From the NCBI RefSeq assembly GCF_039541955.1, contig NZ_BAABHF010000026.1, forward strand, positions 62,001 through 126,000: a stretch of 64,000 bases of DNA, read 5' to 3'. This DNA comes from Actinoallomurus oryzae. Its GTDB lineage: Bacteria > Actinomycetota > Actinomycetes > Streptosporangiales > Streptosporangiaceae. Positions within the stretch are counted from its first letter, which is position 1; every line of letters starts with the position of its first letter. Below the pieces are notes generated by a model. That model did not search any database and had not been told where the DNA came from. It worked only from the letters and a program-made list of their open reading frames with translations. A program made the position numbers and the translations under genes. Positions 9,356-17,578 of this stretch are shown here, one piece after another.

Positions 9356-10372
9356 GTGAAGATTCTCTCCCGGTTGCTCGTCGCCCTGCTCGCCCTGCTC
9401 GCGCCGTCCGGCGTCCTGGTGGCCACGCCGTCTTCCGCGGCGGAGCCGGCCACGGCGTACGTCGACGTCGCGGTGGCCACCGCGTGGGTGCGGCCGGGGC
9501 TCGACCGGCCCGTCGACGCGCCGGCCGTGGCGAACCCGGCCGACATACGGAAGTGGACCGCGGACATGACACTGGCGCAGCGCGCCGCCCTCGTCGGCCG
9601 GCTGGAGACCCAGGCGCTCTACGGCACGCCCGTGCGGATCCTCGAACGGCAGGGAGACTGGGTGCACGTCGCCGTCACCGGCCAGCCGACGCCGCGCGAC
9701 CCGCTCGGCTACCCGGGCTGGGTGCCCGCGCGCCAGCTGACCCAGAACGCGGGCTTCGCCACCCTGCGGCGGTCGCGACCCGTCGCGACGGTGACCTCCG
9801 CGAGCGCGTGGCTGTCCACCGACCCGGCCGGCCGCCACCACGAGATGGAACTGTCGGCCGACACCCGCCTGCCGGTGCTGCGGCGGTCCGGTCCGGCGGT
9901 GCTCGTCGCCACGCCCGACCGCGGCGGGCGCTGGCTGCCCGCCCGCGACGTGCGGGTGCGGGACACGGCGGCGAGTCTGCCCCGGCCCACGGGCGCCGAT
10001 CTGGTCCGCACCGCCAAGATGTTCGCCGGGCTGCACTACCTGTGGGCGGGCACGTCGTCGTTCGGCTTCGACTGCTCCGGGTTCACCCACACCGTCTATG
10101 ACCTGAACGGCGTCACGATCCCGCGCGACTCCGACGCCCAGAAGGACGGAGGGCGGCCGGTGGACCGGGCCGACCTGCGACCCGGCGATCTGATCTTCTA
10201 CGCCCACGACCACGGCACCGGATCGATCCACCATGTCGGCATGTACATCGGCGACGGGTACGAGATCGACGCCCCCGCCAACAGCGCGACCGAGGAGAGC
10301 CCACTGGAGATCGTCAAGGTGGACGAACACCGGTACGCGGACGAGTACGCCGGGGCCGCGCGATACCTCTGA
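9356..10372 (+). CDS. Secreted NlpC/P60 peptidoglycan hydrolase with SH3-like region
   Basis: A 338-residue protein with a signal peptide (KILSRLLVALLALLAPSGVL, cleavage near SSAA), a central SH3b-like part (GTPVRILERQGDWVHVAVTG and GYPGWVPARQLT) and a C-terminal NlpC/P60 domain from about residue 220. The catalytic Cys is in FDCSGFTHTVYDL and the His in IHHVGMYIGDGYEID. Such enzymes cut D-Glu/L-Lys or Dap bonds of stem peptides in the wall. GTG at 9356 starts directly before the signal peptide; GTG at 9314 would add 14 residues. Neither has a clear ribosome binding site. It stands alone between the chitinase and the opposite-strand WXG100 pair. Confidence 0.88.
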   Translation: MKILSRLLVALLALLAPSGVLVATPSSAAEPATAYVDVAVATAWVRPGLDRPVDAPAVANPADIRKWTADMTLAQRAALVGRLETQALYGTPVRILERQGDWVHVAVTGQPTPRDPLGYPGWVPARQLTQNAGFATLRRSRPVATVTSASAWLSTDPAGRHHEMELSADTRLPVLRRSGPAVLVATPDRGGRWLPARDVRVRDTAASLPRPTGADLVRTAKMFAGLHYLWAGTSSFGFDCSGFTHTVYDLNGVTIPRDSDAQKDGGRPVDRADLRPGDLIFYAHDHGTGSIHHVGMYIGDGYEIDAPANSATEESPLEIVKVDEHRYADEYAGAARYL

Positions 10373-10517
10373 TGGACCACATCGGACGGCGGCCACCGCC
10401 GGTCATCTGCGTCCAACACGCTTACGTGATCACAGCGGTGGCCGTCTCGAACTCCAAATGCGGCTGGAGTGCTAGTACCTGGTTTAGTCGCGGCCGTGCC
10501 GGGCGGTCATGTCGCGG

Positions 10518-11474
10518 TCAGTACCAATTGTGGGAAACCTCGTGTGCCCATGCGGCGCTGGGGCTCCCGTATCGGTCGCGGATGTAGTTGAGACCCCACT
10601 GGATCTGTGCCTTGTAGTCACCGAGATCGAACACGTGGCCGTGGCCGAGCGCCTGGGGGATGCCGGCCGCTCCGCTCGACGGGTTGACGGCGTTGGCGTT
10701 CCAGCCGCTTTCCTGGTTCCAGAGCTTGACCAGCGATTCCCAGTTGCCTTCGTCGCTCCAGCCGTACTGGGCCATCAGCGACTTGGCGTACGCCTGCGCC
10801 TCCCGCGCGGAGGCGCTGTGCGTGCTGGTGTCGCCACTCGCCGACGGACCGGGTCCATGAGAGCCGCTCGTTCCATACGGAGCGGCGGGAGGGCCGGTGG
10901 GATGGCCGTTGCCGGGATTAGTAGGACTCAGTCCGCCCAGCGCCTGCGCCAGGTCGGTGTCCGCGCGCCCCGCCTTCGCCACCGCGGCGTTGATCTTCGG
11001 CTGGAGGTCGTTGATGTGCGTCTGGGCGTCGTGGACGAGTTTGTTGACGTCGGCCTGGGTCAACGACTTCTTTCCGTGCGTGTCCATCGTGACCGAGCCG
11101 ACCGCGGGCGGGGTGTAGGACAGCTGTCCGGTCTTGGCGTCGACCGTGAGTCCATAGCCCTGCGCCTGGGAGGTCAGGCCGATGAGTGTGTTCTTGGCCT
11201 CGTCGAATGCCCTGCCCGCCGTGATCAGTGCCGTCTCGACCTTTTTCAGCTTTCCGGCCGAGTTGATCAGGCCGGAGTGCGTGCCGTCGACCTTCTCGCG
11301 TGCGAGCACGGCCGGCGGGCCGTCCCAGCTCTGCTTGTCGATGTGGTGACCGACCTGTTCCTTCAGATATCCGGCGTGGACCAGAACGGCGTCCGCCCAG
11401 TCCTTCCACGCCCCGGCGCTCTTATGGAGCATCGACGGATCGGCCTTCATGACATCGCCATAAGTGACGGACAT
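10518..11474 (-). CDS. WXG100-like N-terminus fused to lytic transglycosylase (SLT/Rpf-like) domain
   Basis: This 318-residue protein has no Sec signal peptide. Residues 1-110 are helical with a WDG motif (QSWDGPPAVLAREK), as in WXG100/ESX substrates. Residues 165-220 are a Gly/Pro/Ser linker. Residues 240-318 form a transglycosylase domain with the catalytic Glu in LWNQESGWNANAVNPSSGA and a C-terminal WAHEVSHNWY. The inferred role is a type VII-secreted peptidoglycan-cleaving enzyme. It starts 2 bp after the stop of a small helical gene on the same strand, the usual arrangement of ESX heterodimer partners. No ESX core genes lie in the window, so the secretion system must be elsewhere. Confidence 0.85.
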   Translation of the reverse strand: MSVTYGDVMKADPSMLHKSAGAWKDWADAVLVHAGYLKEQVGHHIDKQSWDGPPAVLAREKVDGTHSGLINSAGKLKKVETALITAGRAFDEAKNTLIGLTSQAQGYGLTVDAKTGQLSYTPPAVGSVTMDTHGKKSLTQADVNKLVHDAQTHINDLQPKINAAVAKAGRADTDLAQALGGLSPTNPGNGHPTGPPAAPYGTSGSHGPGPSASGDTSTHSASAREAQAYAKSLMAQYGWSDEGNWESLVKLWNQESGWNANAVNPSSGAAGIPQALGHGHVFDLGDYKAQIQWGLNYIRDRYGSPSAAWAHEVSHNWY

Positions 11475-11476
11475 GT

Positions 11477-11815
11477 TCAGATCTCCTGGCGGGGCGTCAA
11501 CCCGCGCAGCCGGTTGACGTCGGCCTCAGCGCCATGTTGGCCACGTTTGCTGTTGTGGTGGGTCTCGACCAGCCGGTCGTAGTAGCCATGGATGTCGGTA
11601 GCGTGACCGTGAACGTGCTGGTGCCAGGCCGCGTGCAGCTCCAAGAGCTTCCCGTGCCAGTCGAACGCCTCGTGACCGGCGGCCGCCGATACACAGCCGT
11701 CGACCAGATCGTCGGTGTGTTTCCGCAGGCCGTGAGCGGTATTCGCGGCACCCTCGGCGGCTGTCAACAGCTTGCCGTAATTGACGTACCGATTGAGATC
11801 TGTGTTCTCGGTCAT
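11477..11815 (-). CDS. Small WXG100-like helical protein, partner of the downstream transglycosylase fusion
   Basis: A 112-residue, all-helical, cysteine-poor protein (MTENTDLNRYVNYGKLLTAA, then FDWHGKLLELHAAWHQHV). There is no signal peptide or TM segment. The size, helix-turn-helix hairpin pattern and position 2 bp before the WXG100-transglycosylase gene suggest an ESX partner or chaperone, although a strict W-x-G is not present (FDWHGK comes closest). The ATG at 11815 is preceded by GGCGGAGTG; an upstream in-frame ATG at 11857 is less likely. Heterodimer formation is an inference from context. Confidence 0.7.
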   Translation of the reverse strand: MTENTDLNRYVNYGKLLTAAEGAANTAHGLRKHTDDLVDGCVSAAAGHEAFDWHGKLLELHAAWHQHVHGHATDIHGYYDRLVETHHNSKRGQHGAEADVNRLRGLTPRQEI

Positions 11816-12006
11816 CACTCCGCCTTGTATGGACGACTTACATCGTGCGGTTGACATCGCACCAATGAAGGCTCATCAACGGTACCGCTTTGCCCTGTGT
11901 CCGAACCACCGCGCCGCACCGAGATAGCCGGATATAGGCGTTGAAACCAGTCCGATAGCGGCGCGACGCCGCCGGCACCGAGCCTTAGGTGGACCTCGTA
12001 CGCCGC

Positions 12007-13287
12007 TCACAGCGCGCCCAGGTCCACGCCGTTGCCGATCGCGGCATAGCCGGCGTCGTTCGGGTGCAGGTGGTCGCCGGAGTCGTACGGCGGGAACAGG
12101 CGGCGTGGGTCGGCCGGGTCGCGTACGAGCGCGTCGAAGTCGATCACCGCGTCGAACGTCCCGCTCCTGCGGATCCAGGCGTTGACCGCCCGCCGGACGA
12201 GTTCCTCGCGCGGGGAGTAGTACACGCTGCCCCTGAACGGCGTGAGCGTGCCGCCGATCACGCGCAGGCGGCGCGCGTGGGCGCGGGCGACGATCGTCGC
12301 GAGCCCCGCGGTGATCCGGGCGGGGTCGCGCTGGCGCGGTGGCAGGTGAATGTCGTTGATGCCCTCCAGCACGATCACCGTGCGCACGCCGGGGCGGCTG
12401 AGGACGTCCCGGTCGAGCCGTTGAAGCGCCGGCTCACCGCGTGAGCCTCCGCCGAGCAGGATCCGGTTGCCGCCGATCCCGGCGTTCAGCACGGCGAGCG
12501 GGCGGCGGCCCCGGGCCAGCCGGGCGGCGAGGACGTCGGTCCAGCGGTGGTCGGCGCCGTCGGTCGACCGGTAGCCGTCGGTGATGGAGTCGCCGAGGGC
12601 GACGACCGCGCCCCGCGCGCCACCGCCGGTGACGTCGACGCCCGAGACGAGGTGCCCCGCGTGCGTGACCGCCGAGAACACGCCGGCGTCCAGCGCGTCC
12701 GCCGCGTCGGTGCCGCTCGCCAGCAGGGAGCGGCGCAGCCCGATCGGGTGGACGCTCAGCGGGGTGGCGTACCCGGGGGTGTAGGTCGTGACGAACAGGT
12801 CGTGCGCCGCGGGCACTCTGAGGCGGACCGGATCGCTGACGGCCTCGGTGCCGGGGGCGATGGAGACGGAGGCGCTGCGGTGGAACCTGACCTGGCGCAG
12901 GGTGCCCGGCGCCACCTGGGCGCCGCTGACCGCCGGAAGCGCCACCGTGGTGTGCGCGACGAGCAGGGGAGCGGTGCCGAAGGCGTTGGACAGCCGTACA
13001 CGCAGCGCCGTGCCGCCGACGCTCGTGTGCACCACGTCGCGGATCGTGCAGTCGACGCAGCGGTTGGCGGCCGCGGTGACGACCGCGCTCTCCCAGGTGC
13101 CCACCCATGCGGGGGCGCTGGGCTCACGGGCCAGGGTGCGAGCCCGTACGGACGCGGGGCCGACGACGAGCAGGGCGACGCCGCACGCCACCGCCACCAG
13201 CCTGCGGAACGCGCTCCTCCAACCCAAGGCGACCGTCCATCTTCTGTGCTTCCGGGGGAGTCTCTCGTCCCAGGGGCCCGCCGTCAA
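12007..13287 (-). CDS. Secreted SGNH/GDSL-type esterase
   Basis: A protein of up to 426 residues. After a basic stretch and a hydrophobic segment at about 30-46 (LVAVACGVALLVVG) comes a beta-rich N-terminal half, then an SGNH hydrolase domain. Its four blocks are all visible: GDSITDG with the catalytic Ser, NAGIGGNRIL, LEGINDIH, and DHLHPNDAGY with the Asp/His pair. Relatives act on acyl or acetyl esters of polysaccharides or lipids; the substrate here is unknown. The frame starts with TTG at 13287. Start choice is uncertain because no strong ribosome binding site is seen. Two direct copies of ATCCGGACGACCCGG lie upstream near 13303-13333. Confidence 0.87.
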   Translation of the reverse strand: MTAGPWDERLPRKHRRWTVALGWRSAFRRLVAVACGVALLVVGPASVRARTLAREPSAPAWVGTWESAVVTAAANRCVDCTIRDVVHTSVGGTALRVRLSNAFGTAPLLVAHTTVALPAVSGAQVAPGTLRQVRFHRSASVSIAPGTEAVSDPVRLRVPAAHDLFVTTYTPGYATPLSVHPIGLRRSLLASGTDAADALDAGVFSAVTHAGHLVSGVDVTGGGARGAVVALGDSITDGYRSTDGADHRWTDVLAARLARGRRPLAVLNAGIGGNRILLGGGSRGEPALQRLDRDVLSRPGVRTVIVLEGINDIHLPPRQRDPARITAGLATIVARAHARRLRVIGGTLTPFRGSVYYSPREELVRRAVNAWIRRSGTFDAVIDFDALVRDPADPRRLFPPYDSGDHLHPNDAGYAAIGNGVDLGAL

Positions 13288-13380
13288 ACGACTCTCGAAT
13301 ATCCGGACGACCCGGTATCCGGACGACCCGGCGGGAAAGTCCCTGGCCGCCGGGGCTGCCGGTGCCGATCCGAGGGCCGG

Positions 13381-14181
13381 TCAGCGGGTCCCGTGGGCGA
13401 GCAGTGCGTGCGCCGGGACGGACACCCGTCCGTCGCCGGTGGCGTACGTCGTCAGCCGCCGGTCGTAGACCTCCTTGACGCGGGCGATGGTCGGCGGGTC
13501 CTGGCGGAGCAGGACGACGGCGTTCGAGCCGACCCTGGCCATCGCGCCGTTCTCCCACCATTCGTCCGGCTCGAACGTGAAGTCCCAGTCGAGGTGCTCC
13601 ACCCGGGCCTCGCGGAACACGCCGTCGACGAGGGCGGCGAACGCGTCCGGCCGGCCGTAGGTCATGAACGGGCTCGGCGGTACGTCGTCCGGCCAGGCGA
13701 CGCCGACCTCCTCCATGGCGTCGCGCACGACGGCCAGGACCCCGCTGCCCGGCATCGTCCAGCACGTCAGCGCAAGGCGCCCGCCCGGGCGCAGCACCCG
13801 GCGCAGCTCCGCGAGCGTCGCCTCGGGGTCGCCGACATGGTTGATGACGAAGTTGCCCACCACGGCGTCGAACGTCTCGTCCTCGTAGGGGAGCGCGGGC
13901 AGGATCGCCACGCGTACGTCGGCATCGGGGGCGTTGCGCGCGGCGGTGTCGGCCATCAGCGGATCGGCGTCCACGGCCGAGACCTTCGCGCCCCGGCGCA
14001 CGGCCTCGGCGGCCACGAACCCCGGCCCGGTGCCCAGGTCGAGCACCCGGCTCCCCGGTCCGACCCGTGCGGCGTCGAGGAGCGGTGCGATGGTGTGCAC
14101 GGTCAGCCGGGCGAACCCGCGGGCGTACACGCCGGCACGCCCGGCCCACAGGTCGCGTTCGTACGCGTCGAAGTCCGTCAT
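13381..14181 (-). CDS. Class I SAM-dependent methyltransferase (UbiE/Methyltransf_11 type)
   Basis: A 266-residue protein carrying motif I VLDLGTGPGFVAAEAV, the acidic post-I residue (VSAVDADPLM), and post-motif strands FDAVVGNFVINHV and LRPGGRLALTCW. This is a standard Rossmann-fold methyltransferase that moves a methyl group from S-adenosylmethionine to an unknown small molecule. The ATG at 14181 (MTDFDAYERD) is preferred to 14205 since family members begin there. It is divergent from the dioxygenase gene across about 130 bp, which must hold both promoters. Confidence 0.88.
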   Translation of the reverse strand: MTDFDAYERDLWAGRAGVYARGFARLTVHTIAPLLDAARVGPGSRVLDLGTGPGFVAAEAVRRGAKVSAVDADPLMADTAARNAPDADVRVAILPALPYEDETFDAVVGNFVINHVGDPEATLAELRRVLRPGGRLALTCWTMPGSGVLAVVRDAMEEVGVAWPDDVPPSPFMTYGRPDAFAALVDGVFREARVEHLDWDFTFEPDEWWENGAMARVGSNAVVLLRQDPPTIARVKEVYDRRLTTYATGDGRVSVPAHALLAHGTR

Positions 14182-14311
14182 GCGGGGAGCGTATGCCAGC
14201 GCCACGACGTTCGGCGCGTGGATCCGGTGTACGGGTGCTCCGGGTGCGCGGCCGTGTCAGGATCGGCTCATCGGGCGGTGGCCGGATCACCGCGACGACG
14301 GGAGGTCGGGC

Positions 14312-15202
14312 ATGGCGGCGGGAGCGGACCGGCGGGAGCTGTTCAGCGAGGAGCGTTCGGCCGAGGTCGTGGAGGCGAGCCTGGAGGGCACCCGCGATCC
14401 CCGGCTGAGGCAGGTGCTGGGCTCGCTCGTCCGTCACCTGCACGACTTCGTCAAGGACGTCGAGCCGACCGAGGACGAGTGGAACGCCGCGATCGCCTTC
14501 CTCACCGCGACCGGGCACAAGTGCGACGACGTGCGCCAGGAGTTCGTGCTGCTCTCCGACGTCCTGGGCGTCTCGATGCTGGTCGAGACCATCAACCACC
14601 GGGCGAAGGGCGTCGCGACCGAGTCGACCGTCCTCGGCCCCTTCCACGTCGTGGAGTCCCCGCCGCGGCCCCTCGGCGCGAACATCTCCCTCGACGACCG
14701 GGGCGAACCCTGCCTGGTCACCGGACGTGTCACCGGGCCGGACGGCGAGCCGGTCGGCGGGGCCACGGTCGACGTCTGGCAGGCCGACGCGGAGGGGTAC
14801 TACGACGTGCAACGGCCCGGGGAGGTCCCCCCGTCGAACCTGCGCGGCCTGTTCACGACGGAGGCCGACGGCCGGTTCTGGTTCCGCACGGTGATGCCCC
14901 GCTACTACCCGATCCCCGCCGACGGGCCCGTCGGCGCGCTGCTCGAGGCCACCGGCCGCCATCCGTACCGGCCGGCCCACATCCACTTCCTCGTACGCGC
15001 CGCGGGGTACGCGCCGGTGACCACGCACGTGTTCGCCGCCGACAGCCCGTACCTGGACTCCGACGCGGTCTTCGGGGTCAAGCCCGGCCTCGTACGCGAC
15101 TTCGCCGTCGTGGAGGACCCGGTGCGTGCCGCCGAGCTGGGCCTGCCGGACCGGTTCCGCGAGGTCGGGTTCGACGTCGTCCTCCTGCGCACGGAGGAAT
15201 GA
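14312..15202 (+). CDS. Intradiol ring-cleavage dioxygenase (hydroxyquinol/catechol 1,2-dioxygenase type)
   Basis: This 296-residue protein has the N-terminal helical dimerisation part (residues 20-100, VLGSLVRHLHDFVKDVEPTE) and then the beta-sandwich with the non-haem iron ligands: Tyr in EGYYDVQ, Tyr in MPRYYPIPADGPVG, and two His in RPAHIHFLV. The block TVLGPFHVVESPPRPLGANI is typical of the hydroxyquinol 1,2-dioxygenase branch. The product would be maleylacetate or a muconate. GGAGG at 14301 fixes the ATG. No maleylacetate reductase or other ring-cleavage partner lies nearby, so the pathway is completed elsewhere. Confidence 0.9.
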   Translation: MAAGADRRELFSEERSAEVVEASLEGTRDPRLRQVLGSLVRHLHDFVKDVEPTEDEWNAAIAFLTATGHKCDDVRQEFVLLSDVLGVSMLVETINHRAKGVATESTVLGPFHVVESPPRPLGANISLDDRGEPCLVTGRVTGPDGEPVGGATVDVWQADAEGYYDVQRPGEVPPSNLRGLFTTEADGRFWFRTVMPRYYPIPADGPVGALLEATGRHPYRPAHIHFLVRAAGYAPVTTHVFAADSPYLDSDAVFGVKPGLVRDFAVVEDPVRAAELGLPDRFREVGFDVVLLRTEE

Positions 15203-15312
15203 TCGCCTCCGGTGGGTAAACCGCCGATGACTCCTGGAGTCAAGCGGCCGTAGATCACCGTAGCGGTATTCAAAACCTCGGGAATTCAGCCGCAAAACAC
15301 ACGCGAAGCAAT

Positions 15313-15326
15313 CGTCAAGATTGACG
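15313..15326. promoter_or_regulatory. Inverted repeat in the AT-richer leader of the small secreted peptide
   Basis: CGTCAA at 15313-15318 and TTGACG at 15321-15326 are perfect 6-bp arms around GA. The 263-bp region 15203-15465 is clearly less GC-rich than its surroundings and holds no other gene, so it is probably the promoter of the downstream peptide gene. The site may be an operator. Confidence 0.35.
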
Positions 15327-15465
15327 TCTGGGGCCGCCGGGGCCGTTGTTACCTGCGGATTAACGGTGTCATAGTCGGATAAGTCGCAGAAAATGCGCAT
15401 CTTTACAAGGCATTGGCGTGACCGACGTGTCGTCACGCGTAAGCCGATCAAAGGAGGTGGCTTCC

Positions 15466-15690
15466 ATGGGAATCTCACGGCGAATGGGAGTAGCGATCTC
15501 GGGCCTGGCCTTCGCGGGAGCGACGGTGGTGACTCTCGGTACCGCGGGGCCGGCGAGCGCGCAGGCTCCGACCGTCACGCCGCGGCATTCCGTCACGGGC
15601 TACTCCGTCGTCGACAGACACCGGCGCTGGAGGCACCGCGGCTGGACCTACGACTACTACTGGTGGGGCTGCGGCTGTGGCTGCTGCTGA
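15466..15690 (+). CDS. Small secreted Trp/Tyr- and Cys-rich peptide
   Basis: A 74-residue protein with a clear signal peptide of about 32 residues (MGISRRMGVAISGLAFAGAT, cleavage after PASA). The mature part is about 40 residues, with a basic middle (RHRRWRHRGW), an aromatic patch (TYDYYWWG) and a Cys-Gly tail ending GCGCGCC. AAAGGAGGTGG before the ATG is one of the strongest ribosome binding sites in the window. The two adjacent terminal Cys and the CGCGCC pattern suggest disulfides or metal binding. No family was recognised. It is monocistronic, with its own long leader and a strong terminator. Confidence 0.75.
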   Translation: MGISRRMGVAISGLAFAGATVVTLGTAGPASAQAPTVTPRHSVTGYSVVDRHRRWRHRGWTYDYYWWGCGCGCC

Positions 15691-15727
15691 CCGTCTGAAC
15701 ACGCAGTCCGCGATCAGGCGGTGACCC

Positions 15728-15761
15728 GTTGGGGTCTCGTGGCCGGGCCCGAGACCCCAAC
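15728..15761. terminator. Bidirectional hairpin terminator
   Basis: GTTGGGGTCTCG at 15728-15739 pairs perfectly over 12 bp with CGAGACCCCAAC at 15750-15761, between the convergent stops at 15690 and 15769. Confidence 0.8.
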
Positions 15762-15768
15762 CACACGT

Positions 15769-17211
15769 TCAGCGCCGCGCGAGAGTGGCGCACAGGCGGG
15801 CGAGCGCGGTGGTGTAGGCGTGTTCCGGCGGGGTCGCGTAGCCCACGACCAGGGCGGGCCGGCCGGCGTCCTCCGCCCGGCGGTAGTCGTCGAGGCCCTC
15901 CAGCGCGAGGCCGCGCCGGTGGGCGCGCGCCACGATCTCCTCCTCGTCCGCGCCGGGCGGGAGTTCGAGCAACGCGTGCAGGCCGGCGGCCAGGCCGGTG
16001 ACGCGCACCTGCGGCGCCTCGCGCCGCAGCGCGCTCACCAGGCGGTCGCGACGACGGCGATAGGCCAGCCGGCAGCGGCGTATCTGCCGGTCGTAGCCGC
16101 CGCAGGTCACGAACTCGGCCAGCGTCAGCTGTTCGAGCGTGCTCGTGTGGCCGTCCGCGAGCCGCTTGGCCTCGGCGACCTCCTCCACGAGCCCGGCCGG
16201 GAGCACCAGCCACGCCAGGCGGAGACCCGGCGCCAGGCTCTTGCTCGCGGAGCCGGCGTACACGACGTGCTCGGGCGCCAGCGCCTGCAGGGCGCCCACC
16301 GGCCGGCGGTCGTAGCGGAACTCGCCGTCGTAGTCGTCCTCGATGATCAGACCGCCCGTCTCGTGCGCCCAGCGTACGGCCTCGGCCCGCCGGTCCGGGG
16401 ACAGCGGCACGCCCAGCGGGAACTGGTGCGCCGGCGTCAGCAGCAGTGCGTCGGCCGCCGGGCCGATGACGGCGCCGTGCTCGTCGACCGGCACCGGGCG
16501 GGTCCGCAGGCCGGCGGCGGAGATGACCTCGGCGTGCCGCCGGTGACCGTACGCCTCGATGCCCACGGTCGCCGAACCTCGCGCCCGCAGCACCCGCGTC
16601 AGCAGGTCCAGGGCCTGAGTGAAGCCCGCGCACACGACGATCCGCTCGGGGTCGGCGTGCACGCCGCGGGCGCGGGCGAGGTGGCCGGCCAGGGCGGTCC
16701 GCAGCGCGGGAAGCCCGCGCGTGTGCCCGTAGGTCAGGGCGTCGGGCGGCGCGGCCTGCAGAGCCCGGCGCGACGCGGCCGCCCAGGCCGTGCGGGGGAA
16801 CAGCGACACGTCCGGCGAGCCGGGCCGCAGGTCGTGCCGGATCGCGGGACGCGTGCGCGACGCCGCGGCACGCCCCGGCCCGGTCGCGCCGGTCCGGATC
16901 GCATCGGACGCCGGGCGTCCCGGCCCGGCCTGTCCGGTGGGGACGGGCGGCCGGGCGGCGACGCGGGTGCCCGCGCCGGACCGTGCCGTGAGCCAGCCCT
17001 CGGCGACGAGCCGGCTGTACGCGGCGGCGACCGTGTTGCGCGCGACCCCCAGGTCACCAGCCAGCGCCCGGGAGGAGGGCAGGCGCGTCCCCTCGGCCAG
17101 CCGGCCCGTTTGCACCGCCTCGCGCAGCGCGGACTCCAGCGCCGCGCCCACGCGGGCGCCGGTCACCTCCAGATGCAGGTCCACGCCCGAGATGGCCCAG
17201 GTTTTCGCCAT
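15769..17211 (-). CDS. MocR/PdxR-type GntR regulator with aminotransferase domain
   Basis: A 480-residue protein. Residues 10-80 form a GntR winged helix (LPSSRALAGDLGVARNTVAA, then YSRLVAEGWL). From about residue 110 it has a fold-type I aminotransferase domain with the PLP lysine in YAGSASKSLAPGLR and the Asp-containing strand GGLIIEDDYDGEFRYDRRPV. MocR proteins sense PLP or amino compounds and often control a divergent gene. The ATG at 17211 (MAKTWAIS) is chosen because the family begins there; the frame stays open to 17379. Directly divergent lies only a 20-codon remnant. Confidence 0.9.
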   Translation of the reverse strand: MAKTWAISGVDLHLEVTGARVGAALESALREAVQTGRLAEGTRLPSSRALAGDLGVARNTVAAAYSRLVAEGWLTARSGAGTRVAARPPVPTGQAGPGRPASDAIRTGATGPGRAAASRTRPAIRHDLRPGSPDVSLFPRTAWAAASRRALQAAPPDALTYGHTRGLPALRTALAGHLARARGVHADPERIVVCAGFTQALDLLTRVLRARGSATVGIEAYGHRRHAEVISAAGLRTRPVPVDEHGAVIGPAADALLLTPAHQFPLGVPLSPDRRAEAVRWAHETGGLIIEDDYDGEFRYDRRPVGALQALAPEHVVYAGSASKSLAPGLRLAWLVLPAGLVEEVAEAKRLADGHTSTLEQLTLAEFVTCGGYDRQIRRCRLAYRRRRDRLVSALRREAPQVRVTGLAAGLHALLELPPGADEEEIVARAHRRGLALEGLDDYRRAEDAGRPALVVGYATPPEHAYTTALARLCATLARR

Positions 17212-17258
17212 GAAAACGGACCATACTCCTGGGCCGTCCACCGTCGAGGCTCGATGGC

Positions 17259-17321
17259 ATGACGACGACATCGACGATCCCGGTCCGGCTCGACTTCGAC
17301 ACGCACGCCGCGACCGAGTAA
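17259..17321 (+). pseudogene. Possible remnant of a gene divergent from the MocR regulator
   Basis: ATG at 17259 opens a frame MTTTSTIPVRLDFDTHAATE that stops at 17321. The opening resembles the N-terminus of AhpD/carboxymuconolactone-decarboxylase-like proteins (MTTTxxIPARL), which often sit divergent to MocR regulators. If so, all but the first 20 codons has been lost. This is a short similarity recalled from the family, so it is tentative. Confidence 0.3.
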
Positions 17322-17456
17322 TGGGGTGCGGAGCAACAAATACCCTGGCCAGGGCATATGTCCGGCCTTGGTGGGCCAAGGTGGCCGACGGCCGTTACCG
17401 AAACGTTATGTCCTGACTCTCTTGACGGGAGTCGGAATGGCGTCCACCGTCGGGCG

Positions 17457-17470
17457 TGAGAGCGCTCTCA
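17457..17470. promoter_or_regulatory. Perfect palindrome, LacI-family (CebR/CelR-like) operator upstream of GH64
   Basis: TGAGAGCGCTCTCA is a perfect 14-bp palindrome with the central AGCGCT typical of LacI-family operators that control sugar utilisation in actinomycetes (CebR-type sites are TGGGAGCGCTCCCA). It lies about 110 bp before the GH64 start. The cognate repressor is not in the window. Confidence 0.65.
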
Positions 17471-17578
17471 GAAAGCAAGACCGCCCCACGACCGAGCGAC
17501 GTCCGTCGCCGGATCGCGGCTTCGGCGGCCGCCACCGCCGTAGCCGCGCCTCCCTACCCCCAGAAAGGGAGACGCCAC

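Noticed and set aside
10430..10500. Possible tRNA-like fold near the 10373-10517 gap
   Set aside because: Only a 6-bp hairpin (ACTCCA/TGGAGT) forms; there is no T-loop GTTCGA motif or acceptor stem.
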